Below, piece after piece: positions 36,401 to 44,974 of a DNA stretch of 64,000 nucleotides. The translations under genes and the position numbers were made by a program. The notes below the pieces were generated by a model, which was given only the letters and a program-made list of their open reading frames with translations, did not search any database and was not told the DNA's origin. This DNA is from Phycicoccus jejuensis (lineage in GTDB: Bacteria; Actinomycetota; Actinomycetes; Actinomycetales; Dermatophilaceae). The DNA lies in NCBI RefSeq assembly GCF_000720925.1, contig NZ_JOEE01000003.1, forward strand, positions 248,001 to 312,000, read 5' to 3'. Positions within the stretch are counted from its first letter, which is position 1, and every line of letters starts with the position of its first letter.

Positions 36401-38400
36401 GCGCCGAGGACGAGCTTGTTGAAGCCGTCCGACTCGGCCCGGCCGTCCCAGACGGCGGCCACGGCCTCCTCGAAGAGGTCGCGCAGCCGGTCGTGCGAGC
36501 AGGAGTCCCACATCTCGTGGTCGGGGACGCGCAGGCCGAAGTCGTACACGTGGAGGGACGAGCCGTCGCCGCGCTCGACCTGGAAGGGCTGCTCGTCGAC
36601 GACCTCGACGCCCATGTGCGTGAAGATCGGCAGGATGTCGGTGAGCGACAGCGGCTCGACGCGGAAGAGCTTGAAGCGGCGGATGTCGTCCGGCGCCCCG
36701 AGCGGCCGGTAGAGCGCGACGCTCGTGCCCCGGTCGGCGCCGAGCCGGTCGAGGTGGCTGATGTCGGCGATGCCCTGGACGACCGAGAACGACTCCTCGT
36801 AGGCGTTGGGGAACGCCCGGCCGAAGCGGCTCATCAGCCGGTCGCCGTCCTCCTCGCCGTACTTCGTGACGAGGGCGTCGCCGAGGCGGTCGGCCCAGGT
36901 GCGGCTGGTCTCGACGAGGCGCTGCTCGAGGGCATCGCGCTCGGCGCGGTCGAGGGTGCGGATGCGCTGGCCCTTCGCGACCCGGACGACGAACTGCAGT
37001 CGGGCGAGGGCGGACTCGCTGACCCGCGCCGAGAACTCGACCTCGACGCCACCGAAGGTGTCCTTGAGGATGTCGGCCATCCGCAGGCGCACGGCGGTGT
37101 TGTAGCGGTCGCGCGGGATGAACACGAGGCACGAGGCGTAGCGGCCGAAGTCGTCCTCGCGGATGAAGAGCTTGGTGCGGCGTCGCTCCTGCAGCTGCGT
37201 GACCGCGAGCGCCGTCTCGTAGAGGTTCTCGACGCCGGCCTGGAAGAGCTCGTCGCGCGGGTAGTTCTCGAGGACCTCGAGCAGGTCCTTGCCGGTGTGG
37301 CTGTCGGCGGCGAGCCCCGAGCGGTCGATGACCGCCTGCACCTTCTCGGCGACGAGCGGGACGCGCATCACCGACTCGGTGTACGCGGTGGACGCGTAGA
37401 GGCCGAGGAAGCGGCGCTCCCCCACGACCTCGCCGCGCTCGTCGAGCGTCTTGACGCCGACGTAGTCGAGGTGGGCGACGCGGTGGACGGTCGACTTCGA
37501 GTTGGCCTTCGTGAGGACGAGCAGCTCGCGGGTGTGCGCGATGTGCGACGCCTCGGGGCTGAGGAGGTCCGGGTCGGCGCCGAGCGGCGGATCGGCCCTC
37601 AGGAGACCGAGACCCGTGCCGGTGACCGGTGCGATGACCTCGCCGCCGCCGCGCTCGTCGAGGGTGTACTCGCGGTAGCCGAGGAAGGTGAAGTGGTCAT
37701 CAGCCATCCAGCGCAGGAAGCGGACGGCGAGCGCGACCTCCTCGGGGTCGACCCCGGCGGCCTGGCCGCCCTCGAGCTCGGCCGCCAGCACGAGGCAGCG
37801 GCTGCGCATCTTCGGCCAGTCCTCGACCGACTGCCGCACGTCCTCGAGCACCTCACGGATGGTGCGCTCGATCTCGGCGCGCCGCTCCTCGTCGCTCTCG
37901 CGGTCGATCGAGAGCAGCATCCAGGACTCGGCGAGCTCGCCGACGGCCCCGCTGCGGAAGCCCTTCGTGATGTCGCGGTCGGCGACCGAGGTCAGCTCGC
38001 CGACCGCGTCGCGGACGACGACGAGCTGCGGGTGGACGATCAGGTGGATGTCGATGCCGGCCTGGACGAGGGCGCCGGTGACGGAGTCGACGAGGAAGGG
38101 CATGTCATCGGTGACGACCTGCACGATCGTGCGCGGGTTGGACCAGCCGTCGGTGTCGCTGCTCGGGTTGTAGACGCGGACGTTGGCGGTGCCCGGGGGG
38201 CGGGTGCGGGCGAGGCGCAGGTGGCTGTGGGCGACCCCCGCGAAGACGTCCGGCGTGCGCGAGGTCAGCTCGTCGAGGGGCGTGTGGCGGAAGTACCGCT
38301 CGAGGAAGTCGCGCCCCCAGCCGTCGGGTGCCAGCTCCTCGTACGCTGCCGCGATCGGCGCGAGGATCTCCTCGCGGTGGGTGGCCGGGGCGGTCGACAT
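33487..38400 (-). CDS. gdhB: NAD-dependent glutamate dehydrogenase, large type
   Basis: 1637 aa from ATG 38400, normal for the about 180-kDa NAD-GDH class. The N-terminal half is regulatory with ACT-like parts (MPFLVDSVTGALVQAGIDIH). The catalytic region has RFGPVARGGLRWSDRREDFR, GLVKAQMVKNAVIVPTGSKG and GVGDMSGDVFGNGMLLSEHI. It oxidises glutamate to 2-oxoglutarate and ammonium. In mycobacteria the homologue is inhibited by GarA, so control by an FHA protein is possible but not shown here. The leader is long and self-complementary (see separate entry). An extension to GTG 38481 is less likely because it would begin at the promoter. Confidence 0.95.
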   Translation of the reverse strand: MSTAPATHREEILAPIAAAYEELAPDGWGRDFLERYFRHTPLDELTSRTPDVFAGVAHSHLRLARTRPPGTANVRVYNPSSDTDGWSNPRTIVQVVTDDMPFLVDSVTGALVQAGIDIHLIVHPQLVVVRDAVGELTSVADRDITKGFRSGAVGELAESWMLLSIDRESDEERRAEIERTIREVLEDVRQSVEDWPKMRSRCLVLAAELEGGQAAGVDPEEVALAVRFLRWMADDHFTFLGYREYTLDERGGGEVIAPVTGTGLGLLRADPPLGADPDLLSPEASHIAHTRELLVLTKANSKSTVHRVAHLDYVGVKTLDERGEVVGERRFLGLYASTAYTESVMRVPLVAEKVQAVIDRSGLAADSHTGKDLLEVLENYPRDELFQAGVENLYETALAVTQLQERRRTKLFIREDDFGRYASCLVFIPRDRYNTAVRLRMADILKDTFGGVEVEFSARVSESALARLQFVVRVAKGQRIRTLDRAERDALEQRLVETSRTWADRLGDALVTKYGEEDGDRLMSRFGRAFPNAYEESFSVVQGIADISHLDRLGADRGTSVALYRPLGAPDDIRRFKLFRVEPLSLTDILPIFTHMGVEVVDEQPFQVERGDGSSLHVYDFGLRVPDHEMWDSCSHDRLRDLFEEAVAAVWDGRAESDGFNKLVLGAQLTWRQVVVLRTVAKYLRQTRATYSQDYLEDALVAHPGIARDLVELWETRFDPDAFTADEVGTMARDEAEEEVARRVTEALDDVSSLDHDRIVRAFLGVIRAGLRTNFYQRGRDGADHHAYVSVKLDPRAVPDLPAPRPQFEIFVYSPRVEGVHLRFGPVARGGLRWSDRREDFRTEVLGLVKAQMVKNAVIVPTGSKGGFYAKQLPDPAVDREAWLEEGKAAYRLFISGLLDVTDNRVAGAAVPPERVVRHDGDDTYLVVAADKGTATFSDIANGVAQSYGFWLDDAFASGGSAGYDHKAMGITARGAWESVKRHFREMGHDTQTEDFTVVGVGDMSGDVFGNGMLLSEHIRLVAAFDHRHVFVDPNPDAATSFAERRRLFDLPRSSWDDYDHTLVSEGGGIFPRTLKSVPVSPQMREALGLADGVRSMTPAELIHAILLAPVDLLWNGGIGTYVKASTEDHLEIGDRANDAIRVNGDELRVKVVGEGGNLGLSQLGRIEAAFHGVRVNTDAIDNSAGVDTSDHEVNIKILLGEVVRDGGMDIAQRNELLASMTDDVAEHVLRDNYEQNVLLGNARAQEHGMVSVHERFMHWLEDRGLLDRGLEFLPVDSELEKRQNAGLGLKSPEFSVLVAYAKLALKEDILASSIPDDPYFEATLAEYFPPPIRERFSGQLGEHPLRREIITNSVVNSMVNRGGITFAYRAQEEAGATPEQVTRAFVVAREVFGLADFVRRVEALDNVVPTSAQTALYLEFRRLLDRTVRWFLSARPSQLDIGAEVERFAGVVQELAPTVPDLLRGTERTRLDENAARLQEAGVPEDLAVHAASLLDQFSLLDITDIAADTGREPTDVAPLYYLVSEKFGIDGMLGKVTRLPREDRWDALARGALRDDLYAVLESLTRSVIETSGSADVDAHDPAAQYAAWREANGESVDRATSALAGIVRLEQPNIAALSVALRTLRSVIRVGASS

Positions 38401-38480
38401 GGTGCGGTGGCACTCCTTCGTCGCGGGTGGCACCGCACGCGCGGTGGCCACGTCCTCGTGGGTGCCACCGAGCCTATCCA
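38401..38480 (-). promoter_or_regulatory. Promoter and self-complementary leader of gdhB
   Basis: Minus-strand -10 TAGGCT is at 38476-38471. The following leader of about 65 nt contains GGTGGCACC (5'), GGTGCCACC (middle) and GTGCCACCG (next to the start codon). The 5' segment can pair with either of the two others, and the middle segment's GTGCGGTG can also pair with CACCGCAC beside the ATG. So alternative folds that hide or free the ribosome site (GGAG about 12 nt before ATG) are possible. No known riboswitch class was recognised. Confidence 0.45.
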
Positions 38481-38562
38481 CCCGCGCTCGCCGGGGCCGC
38501 CCGGGGTTGCGGCGCGGGTGTCTCGTCGGCGGGACGGTTCGTGCGCGGTCGTCGACCCCGGC

Positions 38563-39984
38563 TCAGTGAGCTACGACGTCGAGCGTGGCCAGGCTCGGGT
38601 CGGCGGCGTAGGCGATGCGGCTGCCCGCCGCGCGGGCGGCGCGCAGGGCGTCGAGGGACGCGACGGTGACGCGCTCGCCGGGCGCCAGCACCGGGACGCC
38701 GGGCGGGTAGGGGGCCACGAGCTCGGCGCTCACCCGGCCGACGGCGGCCTCCAGCGGCACGGTCTCGCGCGGGGCGAAGAAGGCCTCGCGCGGCGTGCTG
38801 GCGGTCTCCGGGTCGACCGCCCAGACGCCGCTCGGGGCAAGGGGGCGGGCCGGGCCGCGCCGACGCGCGAGGGACTCGAGCAGCGCGTCGGCGAGCGCGG
38901 CGACGCCGGCGGGTGTGTCGGCGAGCGTCACCATCGCGCAGAGGGTGTCGCGGTCGGCCATCTCGAGCGGCAGGCCGCGGCGCAGGAGGTCGGCCTCGAC
39001 GGCGTTGCCGTCGGCGCCGGTGCCGGGCAGGACGAGGGTCAGCCGCAGGGGGTCGGTGCCCGGGCCGTCGAGGACGACGAGCCCGTCGACCTCGCCCAGC
39101 CGCGCGCGGGCGGCGTCGACCGCCTCGAGGACCGGCCCGAGCAGCGCCGCGCCGTCACGCTCCAGCAGGGCCCGCGCCGCGTCGACCGACGCGAGGATGC
39201 CGCCGGCCGGGCTCGTCGTGGCCGTCGCCTCCACGCCGGCGTCGAGGCGGCGGGGGTCGATGCGGCCGGACCTGGCCAGGACGAGGGCACCCTGCGAGAC
39301 CGCCGGCAGCGCCTTGTGCGCGCTCGTGACGACGACGTCGGCGCCGAGGGCGAGGGCGTGCGGCGGCAGGTCGGGGTGGAAGCCGAGGTGGGCGCCCCAC
39401 GCCGCGTCGACGACGAGCGGTACGTCGTGCGCGTGGGCGACCCGCGCCAGGCCGGCGACGTCGCCGACGGTGCCGACGTAGGAGGGGTCGCCGGCGAGCA
39501 CGGCCACGGCGCGGGGGTGCTCGCGCAGGGCGGCGTCGACCGCCGTCGGGGCCACACCCACCGGCAGCCCGTGGGCCGGGTCGACCTCGGGACGCACCCA
39601 GACCGGCACGAACCCGGCGAGGACGAGCCCGAGGAGCATCGAGCGGTGCAGCGTCCGCGAGACGACGACCTCGTCACCGGGGCGCCCGAGAGCGAGGGCC
39701 ACGGCCTGGTTGCCGTGCGTCGAGCCACCGACCGAGAAGCGGCAGAGGTCGACGCCCCAGGCCCGCGCCGCCCGCCGCTCGGCGTCGTGGAGCACGCCGC
39801 GCGACAGCTTCATCGTGTCGAGGCCGGCGTAGAGCGGGACGTCCCCGGCCACGACGTCGCCGACGAGGTCGTGGCGCTGCTTGTGCCCGGGGATGGTGAA
39901 CGGCGTCGGCGCCTCCTCGTGGAAGCGCAGCCAGGCATCGAGCAGGGGTGCGTCCGACCGCAGCCCGCGCGGGTCAGTCGGCAC
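38563..39984 (-). CDS. PLP-dependent Orn/Lys/Arg decarboxylase family protein
   Basis: 473 aa. The start GTG 39984 lies inside the last codons of the M20 peptidase gene. Family blocks are FTIPGHKQRHDLVGDVVAGD near the N-terminus, VGGSTHGNQAVALALGRPGD, DPSYVGTVGDVAGL, VPLVVDAAWGAHLGFHP and the PLP-lysine motif TSAHKALPAVSQGALV with K224. The C-terminal small domain is at about 330-473. It is expected to decarboxylate ornithine, lysine or arginine to the diamine; exact substrate cannot be read. Short form, like Bacillus YaaO/SpeA-type enzymes. Confidence 0.88.
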   Translation of the reverse strand: MPTDPRGLRSDAPLLDAWLRFHEEAPTPFTIPGHKQRHDLVGDVVAGDVPLYAGLDTMKLSRGVLHDAERRAARAWGVDLCRFSVGGSTHGNQAVALALGRPGDEVVVSRTLHRSMLLGLVLAGFVPVWVRPEVDPAHGLPVGVAPTAVDAALREHPRAVAVLAGDPSYVGTVGDVAGLARVAHAHDVPLVVDAAWGAHLGFHPDLPPHALALGADVVVTSAHKALPAVSQGALVLARSGRIDPRRLDAGVEATATTSPAGGILASVDAARALLERDGAALLGPVLEAVDAARARLGEVDGLVVLDGPGTDPLRLTLVLPGTGADGNAVEADLLRRGLPLEMADRDTLCAMVTLADTPAGVAALADALLESLARRRGPARPLAPSGVWAVDPETASTPREAFFAPRETVPLEAAVGRVSAELVAPYPPGVPVLAPGERVTVASLDALRAARAAGSRIAYAADPSLATLDVVAH

Positions 39985-41146
39985 GGGCGCTCCCCCACGA
40001 CTCGGCCGCGGCCACGAGGGCGCGGGTGAAGCGGCGGACCTGCCCGAGGTCGACCCACTCGTCGGCGGCGTGGAGTCCCCCGCCCGCGGGGCCACACACG
40101 AGGGCCGGCACGCCGGCCGCCTGCCAGAGCGGCGCCTCCATCCAGTAGGGCGCGTCGAGGGGCGGGGGCTGCTCGACGCCCTCGGCGGTGAGCGCGGCGT
40201 CGAGGGAGTCGGCGAACGCTGCCGCCGGCCCGGCGTCGTCGAGCCGCCAGGCCTCGCGGGCGACGACGAGCCGCACGCGGGCGTCGACCGTGGGGTCGTC
40301 CGCGCGCAGCCCGTCGAGGAGCTCGTCGAGCTCGGAGAGCACGCAGTCGGCGGCCTCGCCCGCCACCGTGCGTCGCTCGACGACCGCGCGGGCCGAGCGG
40401 CCGAGGACGAAGGGCGACTCGCCGCCCGAGGCCACGGTGACCATGAGCGAGCCGCCGGACGCCGCGACGTGGCGGCCGCGCTCCTCGACCGCGGCCAGCA
40501 GGCGCCCGAGGTGGGCCACGGCGTTGACGCCCTCCTCCGGCTGGGACGAGTGCGCGGCCCGGCCGGTCAGCGTGACCTCGGCGACCGCGTAGCCGCGCAG
40601 GGAGGCGGTGCGGGCCAGCCACGTCGGCTCGGCGACGAGCGCGGCGTCCGGGGCGAGGCCGAGGCGCGGGAGGGCCTCGAGGACGGCCTCGGTGCCGAGG
40701 CTGAGGTCCTCCTCGTCGGCGACGAGCGCGAGGACGACGCGCACCGGCGCGGTGCGGCGCACGAGCTCCTCGGCGGCGACGACGACGGCCGCGACGCCGC
40801 CCTTCATGTCGCAGGCCCCGCGGCCGGCGAGGCGGTCGCCGTCCAGGACCGGAGTGAACGGCGCGTCCATCCCGTCGGTGCCGACCGTGTCGACGTGGCC
40901 GGTGAGGACGAGGCACGGCGTCCCGGGCTCCCCCGGGCCGACGGCGAGCAGGCTCGGCCGGTCGGGGTGGTCGGACGGCGTGACGCGGTGGGTGTCGAAG
41001 CCGGACGCCGCCAGCCGCCGGTCCAGGAGGTCGACGACCGCGGCCTCGCCCGCGGCGCCGGGCACGAGGCCCGGGTTGACCGAGTCGGTGGCGACGAGCT
41101 CGGCGGTCAGGGCCGCGGCGTCGGCGCCGATGTCGTGAGTGCTCAC
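39974..41146 (-). CDS. M20 family peptidase, ArgE/DapE type
   Basis: 390 aa from GTG 41146. Metal ligands and catalytic residues are in LTGHVDTVG, GRGACDMKGGVAAV, ADEEDLSLGTEA, VAEPTWL and the terminal GGGLHAADEWVDL. The dimerisation domain begins at YAVAEVTLTGRAAHSSQPEE. It hydrolyses an N-acyl amino acid or di-peptide; acetylornithine or succinyl-diaminopimelate are the usual substrates. The decarboxylase gene overlaps its end by 11 nt, so the two are coupled. A -10 TAGCGT (41158-41153) is 6 nt before the GTG. Confidence 0.88.
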   Translation of the reverse strand: MSTHDIGADAAALTAELVATDSVNPGLVPGAAGEAAVVDLLDRRLAASGFDTHRVTPSDHPDRPSLLAVGPGEPGTPCLVLTGHVDTVGTDGMDAPFTPVLDGDRLAGRGACDMKGGVAAVVVAAEELVRRTAPVRVVLALVADEEDLSLGTEAVLEALPRLGLAPDAALVAEPTWLARTASLRGYAVAEVTLTGRAAHSSQPEEGVNAVAHLGRLLAAVEERGRHVAASGGSLMVTVASGGESPFVLGRSARAVVERRTVAGEAADCVLSELDELLDGLRADDPTVDARVRLVVAREAWRLDDAGPAAAFADSLDAALTAEGVEQPPPLDAPYWMEAPLWQAAGVPALVCGPAGGGLHAADEWVDLGQVRRFTRALVAAAESWGSARAD

Positions 41147-41222
41147 GCGGCGACGCTACGCGGCGCGGGGAGCCTGTGGGCAACTGCGCGGCCGGTGTGA
41201 CCGATGTGGCTACCGTGGCGCT

Positions 41223-41534
41223 GTGCCCCTCGGTCCCGACCCCTCGCTCGCCCGGACCGCGCTCGACCGGCTCGACGCGCTGCGCGGCCTGCTGCCCGCG
41301 GCCGAGGACGACCTGCTCGCGTGCCTCGTCGTCACCGGCGAGCCGCGCCCGCAGCGCGTCCTGGATGACTGGCTCGACCAGGCCGCCGACACCCTGCGCG
41401 CGCTCGGCGAGGCCGCCGACGAGGTGGCCGCCGCGCTGGCACCGCACGCTGCTCCGACCCGGGCCGAGGCGCCCGGCGCGACGGCACCCGTCATCCCCCT
41501 GCCCGCGTGGCGCGACGACGAGGCCCGGCGATGA
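41223..41534 (+). CDS. Small helical protein, possible partner of the WXG100-like protein
   Basis: 103 aa from GTG 41223, with -10 TACCGT (41211-41216) 6 nt upstream. The sequence is two helices (ARTALDRLDALRGLLPAAED and VLDDWLDQAADTLRALGEAA) followed by a Pro/Ala-rich tail. Length and helical content resemble ESX-type small proteins, but no WXG motif is present. Its stop codon overlaps the next start (ATGA). Confidence 0.6.
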   Translation: MPLGPDPSLARTALDRLDALRGLLPAAEDDLLACLVVTGEPRPQRVLDDWLDQAADTLRALGEAADEVAAALAPHAAPTRAEAPGATAPVIPLPAWRDDEARR

Positions 41535-42052
41535 GCGTCGTCCCCGGCGACCCGGCCTCGCTCTCGGCCTGCGCCGCTGCGGTGGCCGAGGTCGCGCGAC
41601 GGCTGGCGGCATCGGGCCGTGCGCTCGGCCCGCCGGTCGAGGAGCTCGGCGACGGCTGGCCCGGGCGCGCATCGGTCGCCACGCGGCGTCGCGGGGCCGA
41701 GGTCGCCGCGGCGGCCGTCACCACGGCCGAGGAGCTCGAGCGGATGGGGCGCGAGCTGCAGGACCGCGCGACCGACCTCGCCGACCTCGTGGCGCGGGGC
41801 CGAAGGGTCGAGGAGCGCGCGGCGGCCGCCGGGCTCGTCGTGCGGGACGGACGCGTCGTGCCCGCGTGGGGCGTGCGCGGAGAGGCCGACGCGGGCGCGG
41901 TCGCCGACGGCGACGCGGCGGCCGAGCGCATCGCGGCCGAGCTCACCCTCGTGCTGCACCAGCACCGACGACGGCGTGACCTGCTCCTCGCCGACCTGCG
42001 TGCCTCGACCGAGCGCCTCGCCGCGCTCTCCCACACGCTGCGGCGCGGGTGA
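41531..42052 (+). CDS. WXG100-like helical protein
   Basis: 173 aa from ATG 41531. The N-terminal 95 residues form two long amphipathic helices separated by a turn reading GDGWPGRAS, a W-P-G turn like the WXG motif of ESX substrates. DPASLSACAAAVAEVARRLA and the second helix AVTTAEELERMGRELQDRAT fit the family. A C-terminal extension (about 80 aa, Arg/Ala-rich) is additional. A possible client of the EccC-like ATPase at 26-30 kb, by analogy only. Confidence 0.55.
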   Translation: MSVVPGDPASLSACAAAVAEVARRLAASGRALGPPVEELGDGWPGRASVATRRRGAEVAAAAVTTAEELERMGRELQDRATDLADLVARGRRVEERAAAAGLVVRDGRVVPAWGVRGEADAGAVADGDAAAERIAAELTLVLHQHRRRRDLLLADLRASTERLAALSHTLRRG

Positions 42053-42119
42053 GAGGATCGCCGGACCCGAGGCGGGCCCGGTGCGGCCCGCCCTCCTGCG
42101 ACCTGCGAGGACGGACCGA

Positions 42120-42614
42120 GTGCGACTGACGAGGCGAGAGCGGCTGGACGCGACCCCCGAGGAGGTCTACGCCCTGCTCACCGACCGCGGCTTCCAGGAG
42201 GCCAAGTGCGAGGCGACGACCGGCGGTGGCGCGTGGAGCGCCGACGTCACGCAGAGCGCCGTCGGGCACCGGGTCGCGACGACGCGTGAGCTGCCGGCCG
42301 ACGGCCTGCCCGACGTCGCCCGCTCCTTCGTCGGCGCGACGCTCACCGTCATCGAGAGCTACGACTGGGGTGCCCCGGCCGCCGACGGCTCCCGCGAGGC
42401 CGTCGTCGACCTGCACGTCAAGGGCGCGCCGCTGACGCTCAAGGGCACGCTGCGCCTCGAGCCGGACGGCAGCGGCTCGGCCGAGGTCCTCGACACCGAG
42501 CTCAAGGCCAACGTCCCCTTCGTCGGCGGCAAGATCGAGAAGGCGGCGGCGGACCCCATCAACGCCGCGGTCGACGTCGAGGTCGGCCTGCTGCGCGAGC
42601 GCCTCGGGCGCTGA
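42120..42614 (+). CDS. DUF2505 (SRPBCC-like) protein
   Basis: 164 aa from GTG 42120 with GAGGA upstream. The fold order is SRPBCC/START-like: RRERLDATPEEVYALLTDRG, VGHRVATTRELPADGLPDVA, then VDLHVKGAPLTLKGTLRLEP, and the C-terminal helix KIEKAAADPINAAVDVEVGL. DUF2505 proteins are small lipid- or ligand-binding candidates with no known role in actinobacteria. It ends just before the nested palindrome, convergent to pruA. Confidence 0.88.
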   Translation: MRLTRRERLDATPEEVYALLTDRGFQEAKCEATTGGGAWSADVTQSAVGHRVATTRELPADGLPDVARSFVGATLTVIESYDWGAPAADGSREAVVDLHVKGAPLTLKGTLRLEPDGSGSAEVLDTELKANVPFVGGKIEKAAADPINAAVDVEVGLLRERLGR

Positions 42615-42622
42615 CGACGCGG

Positions 42623-42670
42623 GCTACACCGCAGTCAGCGTCGTGATCACGACACCTACTGCGGTGTAGC
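42623..42670. repeat. Nested 48-bp palindrome
   Basis: Outer arms GCTACACCGCAGT (42623-42635) and ACTGCGGTGTAGC (42658-42670) are exact complements. The centre is GTCGTGATCACGAC (42640-42653), a 7+7 palindrome, separated from the arms by 4 nt on each side. It begins 8 nt after the DUF2505 stop. It could terminate transcription from both sides or be a REP-like element. Confidence 0.85.
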
Positions 42671-42703
42671 GCGCCACGAGGAGGGTGAGGGTGCGGGGCG
42701 GCG

Positions 42704-42776
42704 CGAGACCCCGGAACGTCGACGAGACCCCGGCTCGGAGCCGGGGTCTCGTGGACATTTCGGGGTGACCCCGAAA
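42704..42776. repeat. REP-like double palindrome, copy 1
   Basis: 73 bp. A first partial motif CGAGACCCCGG is followed by a 15-bp hairpin (arms 42722-42736 and 42738-42752) and a second hairpin TTTCGGGGT/ACCCCGAAA (42758-42776). A near-identical element lies at 50947-51019; the 55-bp block 42722-42776 differs from it at one base (the hairpin centre) and the flank by 3 more. Located between the convergent DUF2505 gene and pruA. Confidence 0.9.
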
Positions 42777-42795
42777 AGGTGGGGCTGGGGGGGGG

Positions 42796-44424
<1,629 letters not shown>

Positions 44425-44523
44425 GGGGTGGGGCACCTCGTTCGGGTCACGATGTCGGGACGCCCCACTCTCGCGCCCGGCCTCGGGCGGACGCAACTCG
44501 CCCCGGGCGGGCCGGGCAGAGCC

Positions 44524-44952
44524 TCAGTCCCGGGCGAGGAGGTCGAGGACGTCGCCGAGCTCGGTGACGTCGAACCACAGCAGGTCGGCCGTGCCGGTGT
44601 CGCCGGCCGACTCGTCGACGTGGAAGGAGACGATCCGCGAGCGCGGCACGACGGCGAGCAGCTCGACGCGCGAGGGCACGTCGGCGTCGGCCGGGACGGA
44701 CACGACGCCGGCGTCGAGGTCGGCCGACGCGACGACGCGGCGCTCGTCGCCGTCGCGCAGCGCCTCGGCCTCGTCGGCCGCGGCCTCCCAGGCGAGGTGC
44801 TCGAGCTCCTCCTCGTCGGTGACGAGGCCGGGCGTGCCGAGCGCGGGCGTCACGCCGTGCGCGGGGACCGGGGGCGTGCCGAGGTCGCGGCCGTCGGCGA
44901 GCGCCTCGAGGTCGGCCGCGGTGAGCGGCAGGTAGACGCGGGTCAGGGCCAT
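44524..44952 (-). CDS. DUF6912 family protein
   Basis: 142 aa. N-terminal MALTRVYLPLTAADLEALAD is typical of this actinobacterial family, which is small, acidic and of unknown function. The middle has a Glu/Ala-rich helix (EELEHLAWEAAADEAEALR) and the end has TADLLWFDVTELGDVLDLLA. It has GGAGGA before the ATG and lies downstream of the WS/DGAT gene on the same strand, so the two may be cotranscribed. Confidence 0.75.
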   Translation of the reverse strand: MALTRVYLPLTAADLEALADGRDLGTPPVPAHGVTPALGTPGLVTDEEELEHLAWEAAADEAEALRDGDERRVVASADLDAGVVSVPADADVPSRVELLAVVPRSRIVSFHVDESAGDTGTADLLWFDVTELGDVLDLLARD

Positions 44953-44974
44953 CGGGTCCTCCTCGTGGGGTCGC

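Noticed and set aside
33280..40029. Very long open frame antisense to gdhB and the decarboxylase (about 2249 codons)
   Set aside because: High-GC third positions keep the opposite strand open; it lacks any recognisable domain and lies fully over well-supported genes.
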